From positions 1-43,270 of IMG/VR virus record IMGVR_UViG_3300044846_003855: a DNA stretch of 43,270 nt. The stretch is one strand, 5' to 3'. Below the pieces are notes generated by a model, which saw only the letters and a list, made by a program, of their open reading frames with translations, searched no databases and was not told where the DNA came from. Position 1 is the first letter of the stretch. Each line of letters starts with the position of its first letter. This stretch comes from a virus. Positions 23,552-31,886 of this stretch are shown piece after piece. Both the position numbers and the translations under genes were made by a program.

Positions 23552-26245
23552 ATGGCTCTGACACCTACCCCTCTCGACGGCAACAATGTTTCGGTCGAGA
23601 TTACCGCTCCCGACACCACATTCGACGTTCTCACCCTCGACATGGCGACGGGGGCAGCATCGGGTCCGTTCCTTCCCGATTTGTGGATTCGGATTATCGA
23701 GGAGCGGGCAAAGCTCTTCTTTACCGCCATCTCCTTGGCGGAGCGGTCGCTGGGTGCGCTGAACTTTCTCCAGCGCCTCGTGAACGTCTCCCCGTTTGAT
23801 GACAGCACGCTCTCCCTGTCAGCCGTTCCCCAAGGCGGGGACGTCTACACCCTTCGCGTCGGCATCACGGCGGGCCTCCCAACCGCCAACCTCAACGTCA
23901 ACCTCCCCCACAGCATCAGCGGCGCGGTCGCCATCGTCGGCGGCGTGACCGGCGGTTCGGGTGGCGCAGTTGTCCTGTCGGGCGATGTCGGTGGTCCGTC
24001 GAACGCGAACAGCATCGCGGCGGGCGTCGTCACCGATGTGAAGGTCGCGGCGGCGAACAAGGACGGCCTCGCGGCGACCCCGTCGATGCGGACGCTCGGC
24101 ACGGGAGCGCAACAGGCGTGCGCGGGCAATGACCCGCGCCTCTCCGACTCCCGCGCCCCGACCGGCGCATCGGGTGGCATCCTCGGCTATCCAAGCTCGA
24201 CCTACCCCAACCCCACCGGCCTCGCCGCCATCGCGAACGTCATCCCCATCGCCTCCCCCGGCGCAGGGACGACCGTCACCGTGCGCCCCGATGCCGTGTC
24301 GCCGGGAGCGGGCGTCACGCTTGCATTCGCTGGCGGGCAGGGAAGCACGACCGGCGGCGCAGCCAGCGTTCTTGGCGGCGCTGGTTCCACCACGGGCGGC
24401 GCGGTCAGCATGACCGGCGGTGCCGGAACCGCCACGGGTGGCGGGGCCGCGACCGTTCGCGGCGGCAACGGCCTCGCGAGCAACGCTGCCGGTGGCGGCG
24501 TCAGCATCCTAGGCGGCACCAGCAGCGGCTTCGGCGCGGGTGGTGGCATCACCATCTCTGGCGGAAACGCGAACTCAACCGGCAGCGGCGGTGGCGTCAG
24601 CATCACCACGGGCAACAGCGCGTCGAGTGGCAGTTCGGGAGCCGTCACCGTCACGACTCCCACTTCCAACTCGACCGGCGGCTTCAGCGTCACGGTCGGC
24701 AGCGCGACGGGGGCGGGTGGAGTCGGCGGAGCCATCGGAATCACGGCTGGCGATGCGGTCAACGCGAACGGCACAGGAGGGAACGTCACGCTCCGGGCTG
24801 GCGCGGCGGCTGGCGTGGCTGGCACGAACGGTGCCGTCACCATCACCGCTGGCGGGTCGAACAGCAGCCCGAATACCGGCGGCAACGCCACCATCTCGGC
24901 GGGCGATTCGGCAACCACGGGCGGCGCAGCGTTCCTTATCGGCGGCTCTACTGTGGGTCCGACCGGCGGCAACGCGACCGTAGGCGGCGGCGTCGGTGGC
25001 ACGACGAGCGGCTCGGCCAACCTCAACGGCGGCAACAATACCGGCGGCACTTCGGGTGCGGCGAACGTCCTCGGCGGTTCCAACATTCTCGGCGCGGCGG
25101 GCGCTGCCACGCTGAAGGGCGGGCCGTCCACGTTCGATGCGGGTGGTGCGGTTGACGTTGCGGGCGGCGCGGGCGCCACCACGGGCGGCGATGTGGCCGT
25201 GACCGGCGGCGCATCGACAGGGACCGGTGTGATGGGCAATGTCACCATCACGGGCGGCGGGAACAACGTCAGCAGCGTCATCAACGGTGGCGTAGTAACG
25301 CTGCGTGGCGGCGCAACTCGCGACGCGCTCGGCGGCAGCGCGAACGTCAGCGGCGGCGGTAGCTCCAACGGGACCGGCGGTCCAATCACACTCACCGCAG
25401 GTGATGCGACCAACGCGGCTGGCAACGGAGTTGGCGGACCGGCCACGTTCCGCGCCGGTAACGGTCGCGGGACCGGGGCTGGCGGTGCGTTGGACATCAC
25501 GGGCGGCGGGGCTGTCACCGGCATCGCTGGCACGGTCACGGTGCGCGGCGGTACCGCGAGCGGCGCGGGGACGAACGGCGCGGTAGCTGTCGTCGGCGGC
25601 GGCTCGACCTCGCAAGCTGCGCTCGGTGGTGCGGCCAGCGTCACAGGCGGCGGCTCCAACGGCGCAGCGGGTGGCGCGGCAAGCCTCGTCGGCGGAGGGA
25701 CTGTCTTCGCAACCGGCGTGGGCGGTGCAGCAAACGTCACGGGCGGCGCATCCAACAACGGGACCGGCGGTGCAGCAAACGTCACGGGCGGCGCGGCAAC
25801 GACAGGCGCGGGCGGCGATGTCGTCATCAACTCGGGTGCTGGCTCGCTCGCAACCAGCGCGGTCCGCATCGGAGCCGCATCGGGTACATCTTTCGTTCTC
25901 CTCGGTCGAACGTCGGCGAACGTGGACACCAAGGGCAAGACCGTCCACTCGCCCACCGACATCATTCCGACCAACGGCGGGACCATAACGCCCATCGCCA
26001 GCACGCACACGCTCACACCCGCAAGCAACGTCACGATTTTGGATATGGCGGCAGGAACTAACGGTCAGCGTGTCACGTTCATCGGCAACGGCGCGTTCAC
26101 AACCACGTTCGTGCGGTCAATCGGGGCGAAGCTTGCGCTGGCAAACGCCTCGCACGCCATCAGCCAGTACGATGTCCTTGAACTCATCTATTCCACAACG
26201 CTCGGCGTCTGGTGCGAGATTGCCGAATCGCAGAACGCGGTCTAG
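23552..26245 (+). CDS. 897-aa Gly-rich repetitive fibre protein
   Basis: Residues 1-120 form a non-repetitive attachment-like domain (helix E-R-A-K-L-F-F-T-A-I-S-L-A-E-R). From about 245 to 770 the chain consists of strand-turn repeats of the type G-G-x-V-x-V-x-G-G with 15-20-residue periodicity, a pattern expected to form a glycine-rich beta-roll or polyglycine-helix sandwich like some phage fibres. The last 130 residues are a non-repetitive C-terminal domain containing one Trp, likely for trimerisation or receptor binding. A 29-bp perfect direct repeat at 25721-25749 and 25766-25794 (45 bp or 15 codons apart) shows the gene can grow or shrink by recombination. No dispersed-motif copy occurs in this gene, the longest gap in the window. 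Confidence 0.8.
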   Translation: MALTPTPLDGNNVSVEITAPDTTFDVLTLDMATGAASGPFLPDLWIRIIEERAKLFFTAISLAERSLGALNFLQRLVNVSPFDDSTLSLSAVPQGGDVYTLRVGITAGLPTANLNVNLPHSISGAVAIVGGVTGGSGGAVVLSGDVGGPSNANSIAAGVVTDVKVAAANKDGLAATPSMRTLGTGAQQACAGNDPRLSDSRAPTGASGGILGYPSSTYPNPTGLAAIANVIPIASPGAGTTVTVRPDAVSPGAGVTLAFAGGQGSTTGGAASVLGGAGSTTGGAVSMTGGAGTATGGGAATVRGGNGLASNAAGGGVSILGGTSSGFGAGGGITISGGNANSTGSGGGVSITTGNSASSGSSGAVTVTTPTSNSTGGFSVTVGSATGAGGVGGAIGITAGDAVNANGTGGNVTLRAGAAAGVAGTNGAVTITAGGSNSSPNTGGNATISAGDSATTGGAAFLIGGSTVGPTGGNATVGGGVGGTTSGSANLNGGNNTGGTSGAANVLGGSNILGAAGAATLKGGPSTFDAGGAVDVAGGAGATTGGDVAVTGGASTGTGVMGNVTITGGGNNVSSVINGGVVTLRGGATRDALGGSANVSGGGSSNGTGGPITLTAGDATNAAGNGVGGPATFRAGNGRGTGAGGALDITGGGAVTGIAGTVTVRGGTASGAGTNGAVAVVGGGSTSQAALGGAASVTGGGSNGAAGGAASLVGGGTVFATGVGGAANVTGGASNNGTGGAANVTGGAATTGAGGDVVINSGAGSLATSAVRIGAASGTSFVLLGRTSANVDTKGKTVHSPTDIIPTNGGTITPIASTHTLTPASNVTILDMAAGTNGQRVTFIGNGAFTTTFVRSIGAKLALANASHAISQYDVLELIYSTTLGVWCEIAESQNAV

Positions 26246-26265
26246 AACCGATTCTGAGGTAAGCG

Positions 26266-27036
26266 ATGGCAACCCAGCTTCTCGTCAACGTCCTCGCGGT
26301 CGGACCACTCGCTGGCGGCGCGTCGGTCACGCTCCCGCACGGCTTGAAAGCAGCGGGCGTGGGCATTGTTCCCACGCAGGTCTTGCCAAACTACGCGGTG
26401 AACATCGTCGTCAGCGCAGTCAACACGACGACCGTGACGTTCACGAACGCCGACGCAGGGACGTTGTCTGCTGTGTTCCGCTGCGAGTACGACCACAGCA
26501 TTCATGCGGTCGATGCCGACCCGCTCTACTGGCAGGGCGCACAAACTGGCGGCGGTACGGGTGTCATTCTCGCGGGCGACACGACCGGCCCCAGCGCAGC
26601 GAACACCGTCGAACGGATTCGCAACCTGCTAATCGACCCAGCCCTCGCACCCGCGACGAACGACAAGCTCGGCTGGAACGGCTCTCAATGGACGCAGCAG
26701 AGTCCCGCGCTCGGCAACGCCTACGATGTCTCGTCCTTCATCACCGGCTTCCCCGGCGCGGGCGCGACTCTCATGCAGGTTCGGGGCGTGCGGAACTCGC
26801 GCATCACCCGCATCAAGCTTTGGGTCGCAGTCGCGCCTGTCGCGGACGCCGACTTCCTCTTGTCGAACAGTAGTGGCGGCTCCATCTCCATCACGCTCCC
26901 CGCCGGTTCGACGCAGGTGACGGCTACCGGCAGCTTCACTTGGTTCGACAACGGCTTCTTGACGCTCACCGCACCGCTGGTGCAGGACGTTCAGATGCAA
27001 GGCATCAACTGGACCGTCGAAGGGACCGTCCTGTGA
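26266..27036 (+). CDS. Spike protein with shared N-terminal attachment module (copy A)
   Basis: Residues 1-95 of this 256-aa protein (M-A-T-Q-L-L-V-N-V-L-A-V-G-P ... V-E/C-E-Y-D-H-S-I ... D-A-D-P-L-Y-W-Q-G) match those of the 252-aa protein at 28404-29162, while the C-terminal parts differ. The C-terminal half here is beta-rich (V-A-D-A-D-F-L-L-S-N-S-S-G-G). A conserved virion-attachment module with exchangeable receptor-binding heads is a typical phage arrangement. Near-identical DNA in the module (28 of 29 bases at its start) suggests recent exchange. Confidence 0.7.
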   Translation: MATQLLVNVLAVGPLAGGASVTLPHGLKAAGVGIVPTQVLPNYAVNIVVSAVNTTTVTFTNADAGTLSAVFRCEYDHSIHAVDADPLYWQGAQTGGGTGVILAGDTTGPSAANTVERIRNLLIDPALAPATNDKLGWNGSQWTQQSPALGNAYDVSSFITGFPGAGATLMQVRGVRNSRITRIKLWVAVAPVADADFLLSNSSGGSISITLPAGSTQVTATGSFTWFDNGFLTLTAPLVQDVQMQGINWTVEGTVL

Positions 27037-27305
27037 GCCACATGAGGCTCGGTGGTACGACCGGCGCGGCCTCGCCAGCGTCCCTCATCCTTCACGGCAC
27101 CGTGGACTTCTCGGGCAACGTGTCGGACCTCTCGACCAACACCGCGTTCAATCTCGCGGGAACCTACGCGCTCTACGACATTCAAGACTGCACCAGCGTG
27201 ACGAACATCGCGAGCATCACGGTCATCCCGCGCCCCGGTCGCACGCTTGTCGGCACCGCATTTCTGTCCGCTGACGGCAAGTATGTCTGCGTGACGTTCA
27301 CTTGA
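27033..27305 (+). CDS. Small beta-rich protein linked to spike A
   Basis: A GTG overlapping the upstream TGA (GTGAGC) with AAGGGA ahead gives 90 aa; an ATG four codons later is an alternative. The product is Thr/Ala/Ser-rich with strands (A-S-L-I-L-H-G-T-V-D-F-S-G-N) and two cysteines. Translation coupling suggests a chaperone or partner of the spike. No family recognised. Confidence 0.6.
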   Translation: MSHMRLGGTTGAASPASLILHGTVDFSGNVSDLSTNTAFNLAGTYALYDIQDCTSVTNIASITVIPRPGRTLVGTAFLSADGKYVCVTFT

Positions 27306-27313
27306 GGTGAAAC

Positions 27314-28381
27314 GTGTCGGGTTACGCATGGAGTGGGCCGAATCCAAGCATCGGCTGGGCAGGAAGCCTCGATTGGAACGAGCCGCGTAACTGGAACTTT
27401 CAGAACCCTGCGCTCGGCCCCGTTTCGTTTCCGCAGAACGGTGACGACGCAGGTTTCGGCTTCACACCGGCTGGAACCATCAGCGGCACCATCGCCTTTC
27501 AGAACTGCTCGGCGGGCAGTTCCAGCGGCTCGGTCGAGGTCAAGCTCTCGGGTGTGAACTGCATCAGCGGGTTCCTCAACGCCTCGCCAAGTGCGGAAAT
27601 CGATGTCGTGAACGGCGGCGGGACGCTCACCGCGAATATGCAGGGAGGGAACACCGGCTCGTCGGGCCTTCTGCAAGGCTGCGTCTACAACGTCGAGTCG
27701 GCCATCCTCGGCGGCGCACCCGGCAGTAACCTGTTTCAGAACTTCAGCGCCGTCGTCTTCAAGCACACGAACCCCGGCGGCATCGCTGCCATCATGGGCA
27801 ACGTCACCGGCTTCTCGCCGTTGCAGGTGGGGCAGAAGAATCCCCCCATCGGAGGCGACACGGGGCTGAACGCGCAGCTTGACGTTTTCGGCGGCGGTTC
27901 CTTCACGGGGGGCGTGACGGCTGAATACCCGTTCGGCGCAGTCACCCAACTGCCCAGCCTCAACCTCAAGTCGCTGAACGCAGCGGGTGCAGCGGGACAG
28001 CCCATCAACCTGTACGGCGGCGCGGTCACGTTCACGGTTGCAACATGGAGCGGCCACCCGCTCGTTCTCAACCCCGCGTTCGGGCAGGTGAATCAGTCCA
28101 CCGCGCTCGTTGCCGACACGACTGAGTTTGGCATCCCTCTCGCCATCTACCTCCCCGACGCAAGAGCCGTAGGCATCAAAAACTCGGGTGCAGATTGGCG
28201 CGTCTACTGCACGGTGGACGTCAACCAGTTCAGCGGCGGCTTCGGCAACGTCAACGGCTTCGTCGGCATCCTCGATGACGTTCGCGTGACGACCGCCGCC
28301 GCCCTCACCACGCTCAAAGCCAAGGGCAAGCACTTCTACGGCAAGCTGTCCTTCGACGCGGGCGGCAAGGTCATCTTCTAA
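27314..28381 (+). CDS. Beta-solenoid fibre/surface protein with W-rich N-terminal module
   Basis: This protein of 355 aa starts with a GTG after AGGTG. The N-terminal segment D-W-N-E-P-R-N-W-N-F ... G-P-V-S-F-P-Q-N-G-D-D is of the same kind as the N terminus of the 272-aa protein at 9515-10333. The rest is Gly/Asn/Ser-rich with strand periodicity and few charges, suggesting a beta-solenoid. The stop codon overlaps a dispersed-motif copy. Confidence 0.6.
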   Translation: MSGYAWSGPNPSIGWAGSLDWNEPRNWNFQNPALGPVSFPQNGDDAGFGFTPAGTISGTIAFQNCSAGSSSGSVEVKLSGVNCISGFLNASPSAEIDVVNGGGTLTANMQGGNTGSSGLLQGCVYNVESAILGGAPGSNLFQNFSAVVFKHTNPGGIAAIMGNVTGFSPLQVGQKNPPIGGDTGLNAQLDVFGGGSFTGGVTAEYPFGAVTQLPSLNLKSLNAAGAAGQPINLYGGAVTFTVATWSGHPLVLNPAFGQVNQSTALVADTTEFGIPLAIYLPDARAVGIKNSGADWRVYCTVDVNQFSGGFGNVNGFVGILDDVRVTTAAALTTLKAKGKHFYGKLSFDAGGKVIF

Positions 28382-28403
28382 AACCGATTCCAGCGGAGCC
28401 ACC

Positions 28404-29162
28404 ATGTCCACGCAGCTTCTCGTCAACGTCCTCGCCGTCGGCCCCATCGCCCCGCTGGGCTCGGTCATCGTCCCCCACGGGCTCAAGGTCGCCGGGCAGG
28501 GCGTCGTTCCCCGACAGGCTTACCCCGACCGGGCCTCGCCGCTCATCGTGTCCGCGATGACCGACACGACCATCTCCATCATCAACCCCGATGCGGTGAA
28601 CGCACAGAGCGCGAACTTCCGCGTCGAGTACGACCACAGCATCGTCGCGGTCGATGCCACGCCGCTCAAGTGGCAGGGGACTGCGGCGGGCGGTTTCACC
28701 CCCGTCTACGGCTCGTTTTCGGACTCGACGGCGCAGACCATCCCTGCTTTGCCGGGAACACTCTCGGTTCAGTACAACACCGTGGAGCTTGCGGGAGGCG
28801 TCACCGTCGCGAACAACGGGCTAGGAAATCCGACGCGCCTCACGGTCCCGGTGGATGGAATCTATGCCTTCGACATCAGCGCACAGATGAACCACACGGG
28901 CGGCGGCTCCGAAAACATCACCTTTTGGGCGCAGGTCAATGGGACAGCGGTTCCGCGTTCGGGGTCAACCTTTGAAATCGGGGGCAGCATCAATCGAATG
29001 CTTCCCTTCGTTCGTCTCTGCGTCAGCATGACGGCGGGTCAATACTTGGAGTGGCTCTTCGGCGCTCAAGCGGGGACAGGAACCGTGCTGGCCCAGTTTG
29101 CGGCGGCTGGCGGCGTCCCGGCCATCCCCAGCGTCATCGCGAACGTGAATCGCATCGCGTAA
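28404..29162 (+). CDS. Spike protein with shared N-terminal module (copy B), C1q/TNF-like head
   Basis: The N-terminal ~95 residues repeat the module of 26266-27036 (Q-L-L-V-N-V-L-A-V-G-P, P-H-G-L-K, Y-D-H-S-I, W-Q-G). The C-terminal 150 residues show the jelly-roll signature seen in C1q/TNF-like phage heads: Y-N-T-V-E-L, P-V-D-G-I-Y-A-F-D-I-S-A, F-W-A-Q-V-N-G and M-T-A-G-Q-Y-L-E-W. Such heads bind receptors on host cells. The motif copy and terminator after the gene close the spike operon. Confidence 0.7.
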   Translation: MSTQLLVNVLAVGPIAPLGSVIVPHGLKVAGQGVVPRQAYPDRASPLIVSAMTDTTISIINPDAVNAQSANFRVEYDHSIVAVDATPLKWQGTAAGGFTPVYGSFSDSTAQTIPALPGTLSVQYNTVELAGGVTVANNGLGNPTRLTVPVDGIYAFDISAQMNHTGGGSENITFWAQVNGTAVPRSGSTFEIGGSINRMLPFVRLCVSMTAGQYLEWLFGAQAGTGTVLAQFAAAGGVPAIPSVIANVNRIA

Positions 29163-29241
29163 GGCTTGCGGAATCGGTTCTGCTGGTGCATCTTGCTCGG
29201 GCTTTCCCTGCGGCGTCCCCCCGTGGCGAAAGTCCCTCGGA

Positions 29242-29279
29242 GGGCGGTAGACTGCAAAGTCTGCCGCCCTTCGTCTTTT
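29242..29279 (+). terminator. Intrinsic terminator after the spike operon
   Basis: GGGCGGTAGACT (29242-29253) pairs with AGTCTGCCGCCC (29258-29269) with one G-T pair and a GCAA tetraloop, followed by TTCGTCTTTT. This is a classic Rho-independent terminator. It is preceded by a dispersed-motif copy at 29171. Confidence 0.85.
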
Positions 29280-29300
29280 CGGGGGGGCTTGGAGTTCACG

Positions 29301-29708
29301 ATGGCCCGAAGGAAGCGAAGCAGGAAGCTAGGCGGCTGGTCGCGGATGACCCCCAGCCTCGATTGGAACGCGGTGAAGGAGCGTGCGGAACGCATGAGCC
29401 CCGCCGCCCTTCGGCACGCGCTGGAGGACATCCGAAAGACCAAGCCCGCTTCACGGTCCCTTGACCGCGAAGACGGCGGTGACCGCGAAGGCTGGTACAA
29501 CGACGAGGCATCCGTCTACCGCGCAGAACTGAAGAGCCGGGGGCTCGCGGGGATGCGCCGACGGAAGACCAAGCTCAACGGACTCAGCCCCGACCTCGCG
29601 TGGACCCTCGTCTTCGGGGCAGCGGCTGTCGGGCTCGGCATCTATCTGTGGAAGACGAACACCCCCAAGCTCAATGGGCTCGGGGCCGGTTGTGGGTGCG
29701 GTGGATAG
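29301..29708 (+). CDS. Arg-tagged one-TM protein
   Basis: The ATG at 29301 with GGAG upstream gives 135 aa. It begins M-A-R-R-K-R-S-R-K-L-G-G, has a charged helical region, an internal L-A-G-M-R-R-R-K-T, a TM helix at about 101-119 and a Gly/Cys-rich end (G-A-G-C-G-C-G-G). It carries the same Arg-plus-G-L tags as the virion arm but lies in the rightward operon. Function unknown. Confidence 0.6.
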   Translation: MARRKRSRKLGGWSRMTPSLDWNAVKERAERMSPAALRHALEDIRKTKPASRSLDREDGGDREGWYNDEASVYRAELKSRGLAGMRRRKTKLNGLSPDLAWTLVFGAAAVGLGIYLWKTNTPKLNGLGAGCGCGG

Positions 29709-29752
29709 GATTTTTGCAGGACTGTCCGTCGATAGTCCTAAAGGAGAGACAC

Positions 29753-30301
29753 ATGGCGAAGCGAAGGATGAGAAGGAAGCTGGGCGGGCTCGGGGACGCA
29801 CCCCGTGGACACGCGGACAAGGCGCACAACGAGGCGAACCACGCCATCCGGGCCTTCCTGCAAGTGAAGAAGAGCAAGTCTTGCCCCGTTCGTCTTCAGA
29901 ACTTGGAGGCGGGCCTCGTCTCGATGGGAATGTCACAGGCCCATCAGCTTGAGGCGCACGGGCTGGTCAGCAAGGCGGGCAACCGCGCCCCGGCCCTCCA
30001 GCGGGCTGCGGAGGCGGCGTACCTCGCGGTGGATGAGTGCCTCGCGGACCGCAACCTCGCCGGGCTCCGTCGCCGGAAGACCTCGCGCCGCCTCGGCAGC
30101 GCCGCCGTTCTCGACAAGCCGGAGCAGATTTCCCACTACCGCAACCTCGTCCTGCTCAAGTCGCTGGAGACGGAGGTCAAGTTCCCCGGCATGAAGATGA
30201 CGCGGGGGCCGACGGCCTACTCCATCATCAAGGCTGAGTTTGGGCTCAAGGGAACCAAGGCCAAGGTGCTGGAGCAGTTCCACCGAATGGTCAAGGGCTA
30301 G
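29753..30301 (+). CDS. Arg-tagged helical protein
   Basis: A protein of 182 aa with ATG after AAAGGAG. It starts M-A-K-R-R-M-R-R-K-L-G-G-L-G and has a second tag in the middle, L-A-G-L-R-R-R-K-T-S-R-R-L-G, separating two helical halves. No TM helix is seen. The internal tag suggests two fused modules or a processing site. The stop codon overlaps a dispersed-motif copy. Confidence 0.6.
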   Translation: MAKRRMRRKLGGLGDAPRGHADKAHNEANHAIRAFLQVKKSKSCPVRLQNLEAGLVSMGMSQAHQLEAHGLVSKAGNRAPALQRAAEAAYLAVDECLADRNLAGLRRRKTSRRLGSAAVLDKPEQISHYRNLVLLKSLETEVKFPGMKMTRGPTAYSIIKAEFGLKGTKAKVLEQFHRMVKG

Positions 30302-30327
30302 AACCGATTTCAGCCGGAGAAAGAGAC

Positions 30328-30360
30328 GAGGCCCGCAGCGCCACCAACGCTGCGGGCCTC
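30328..30360. terminator. Strong bidirectional terminator between convergent operons
   Basis: GAGGCCCGCAGCG (30328-30340) and CGCTGCGGGCCTC (30348-30360) form a perfect 13-bp stem with loop CCACCAA. It lies between the plus-strand gene ending at 30301 and the minus-strand gene ending at 30410, so it can act in both directions; the leftward side is followed by a T/C-rich tract. Confidence 0.85.
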
Positions 30361-30409
30361 ACTTCTGTCCACGCCGCCCGAACGCCACCAACGTCGAGCG
30401 GGAAAGACT

Positions 30410-31750
30410 TTATCCGTCGAAGGTAGACCAGTCAATATCGTCCTCGTCCAAAGCGTCCGCTTCCGGCACAAGCGGCACCGACGGGACCGGGGGAGGCGGG
30501 GCTCGGAGAGGAATGACCGCCCCCATCGCAGAGGAATCGGTTTCGGCGTAGACCATGTTCGCGAGGGCCGCATGAGCGTGCGGGGTGAGGGAGTAGCACT
30601 CCTCCTTCCCGATGGTGTGTCGCCCGATGGTCCGCTCTTCCAGCAGCGATTCGATGATGTCCTTGACCCGCCGCTTGAGAAGCTCGCTCTCCTTGATGAT
30701 GACGCCCAGCGGCGTCGGGACTGACGAGATGGCGCGGAGGACCGCCCTGCGGTCCCTCATGTCGCGGGAGCCTGTGACGCGCTCGCCCAGTTCGATGACG
30801 CTCGACAGGTGCAGCGAGGCAATCTTCAGCGCCGACTCCAGTTCCGTCGCCCCGACGTACCAATCCTGTCCCGTGCGGGCCGCTCCGATGTCCCACGCGA
30901 GCAACAGCGTGACCTTCGCGGCGATGCTCGTCGCACGGCTGCACGCGGCGGCGACCCGGCGGTTCGCGCCCTCGCGCATCGGGCGCATCGACTCGTACCA
31001 ATCGGTCCACATTTTCTGACCGGCGGCGTCGAGCCACAGGCAGACCCCCGGCGGCGTCGGCGGGTTCGCGAGATTGACGACCCATTGGACGAGGTTCCGG
31101 CGGGCCACCGGGTCATCCGTCGGCGGGGTGGCGAACTCGCGCTCGGGCTCACCGAAGAAGGTGAGGAAGCGGGCGAGGAAGCCTCCCGTCCAATCGGCCT
31201 GTTCCGTATGCCGCTCCAGCAAGTCCGTCGCGACGCCGCAGCACAGGGAGAGGCGCGGGTCTTGGACGGCACCCTTCCGGCTGTTCGCCAATGCGCGACC
31301 AATCGGGATTCCGTCCCAAAGATTGGTGTATGCGGTCTTGAGGGCCATCATGTAGCCCTCTTCCGCTTTCGCGAGGAACTCACCGAACTCGCCGTAGATG
31401 ACAAGCTGCCGCTGCTGGCTGCGGAGCGACTCGTAGAGCCCCTCCTGCGAGCCCGGCACCTCTCCGACAGCCTCCGGCGACGCCTCGCGGAGGATGCGCT
31501 GGGCGATGTTGATGGACGCCGTCTTCCGGCTCTTCGATGAGTCGCCTACGATGAGCGTGAAGAGGTTGCCCCACAGCGGGCTCGCGTAGGGCACGCAGTA
31601 GTCCAGCGGCACGGTCTGCGTGAGGATGGAGAGCGCCCCGCCAAGGTGGTAGGCGATGTTCGCGTCGGTCCTCTGTGCGGCGTATTCAACGTAGTTGCGG
31701 ACGAAACCTGTCGGCGGGAGTGCGGCCCAAACGTCTGCTTCCGTAATCAT
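30410..31750 (-). CDS. DUF3987-like P-loop ATPase (replication-associated)
   Basis: The N-terminal half of the 446-aa protein carries a variant P-loop, L-I-V-G-D-S-S-K-S-R-K-T-A-S (67-79), of the 'VGxxxxxRKxTS' kind I associate with DUF3987 proteins, and a V-I-Y-G-E-F-G-E-F segment (about 115-123) in the position of Walker B. Such proteins often sit with primases or helicases in plasmids and phages. The C-terminal third resembles a winged-helix (T-P-L-G-V-I-I-K-E-S-E-L-L-K-R-R) plus an acidic tail. It runs opposite to the helicase gene with which it shares a divergent promoter region. Motif copy at 30533 encodes ETDS. Confidence 0.65.
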   Translation of the reverse strand: MITEADVWAALPPTGFVRNYVEYAAQRTDANIAYHLGGALSILTQTVPLDYCVPYASPLWGNLFTLIVGDSSKSRKTASINIAQRILREASPEAVGEVPGSQEGLYESLRSQQRQLVIYGEFGEFLAKAEEGYMMALKTAYTNLWDGIPIGRALANSRKGAVQDPRLSLCCGVATDLLERHTEQADWTGGFLARFLTFFGEPEREFATPPTDDPVARRNLVQWVVNLANPPTPPGVCLWLDAAGQKMWTDWYESMRPMREGANRRVAAACSRATSIAAKVTLLLAWDIGAARTGQDWYVGATELESALKIASLHLSSVIELGERVTGSRDMRDRRAVLRAISSVPTPLGVIIKESELLKRRVKDIIESLLEERTIGRHTIGKEECYSLTPHAHAALANMVYAETDSSAMGAVIPLRAPPPPVPSVPLVPEADALDEDDIDWSTFDG

Positions 31751-31798
31751 CTCGACCCCTTGGTGGTGGGTGGGTGGTGGTGTGCGGCGTGAGCGTGC

Positions 31799-31827
31799 AG
31801 CCTAGCGCATCTCTGCCCCCTTGACAA
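31799..31827 (-). promoter_or_regulatory. Leftward promoter of the DUF3987-like gene
   Basis: Minus strand: TTGTCA (31827-31822), exactly 17 bp, TAGGCT (31804-31799). The -35 overlaps that of the rightward promoter by 5 bp. A G/T-rich stretch (GGTGG repeats, 31761-31781) lies in the leader. Confidence 0.6.
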
Positions 31828-31849
31828 GTGTCCAAGATGTAGTTATGCA
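31821..31849 (+). promoter_or_regulatory. Rightward promoter of the helicase operon with operator-like half-site
   Basis: TTGACA (31821-31826), 17-bp spacer, TATGCA (31844-31849). TATGCAGC at 31844-31851 matches eight bases of the inverted-repeat operator next to the XRE gene (39648), and overlaps the -10, so the same repressor could act here. Confidence 0.6.
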
Positions 31850-31886
31850 GCGAAATCTGCAAGTCTCCCCCAGCACAGGAGTTCCC

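Noticed and set aside
22516-23808. 430-aa minus-strand open frame across the control region
   Set aside because: Covers the promoter repeats and lies antisense to the 22690 gene, with no start signal.
24202-26034. Long minus-strand open frame (610 aa, Pro/Ala/Val-rich) opposite the fibre gene
   Set aside because: It mirrors the Gly-rich repeats on the other strand, has no ribosome-binding site and runs against the operon.
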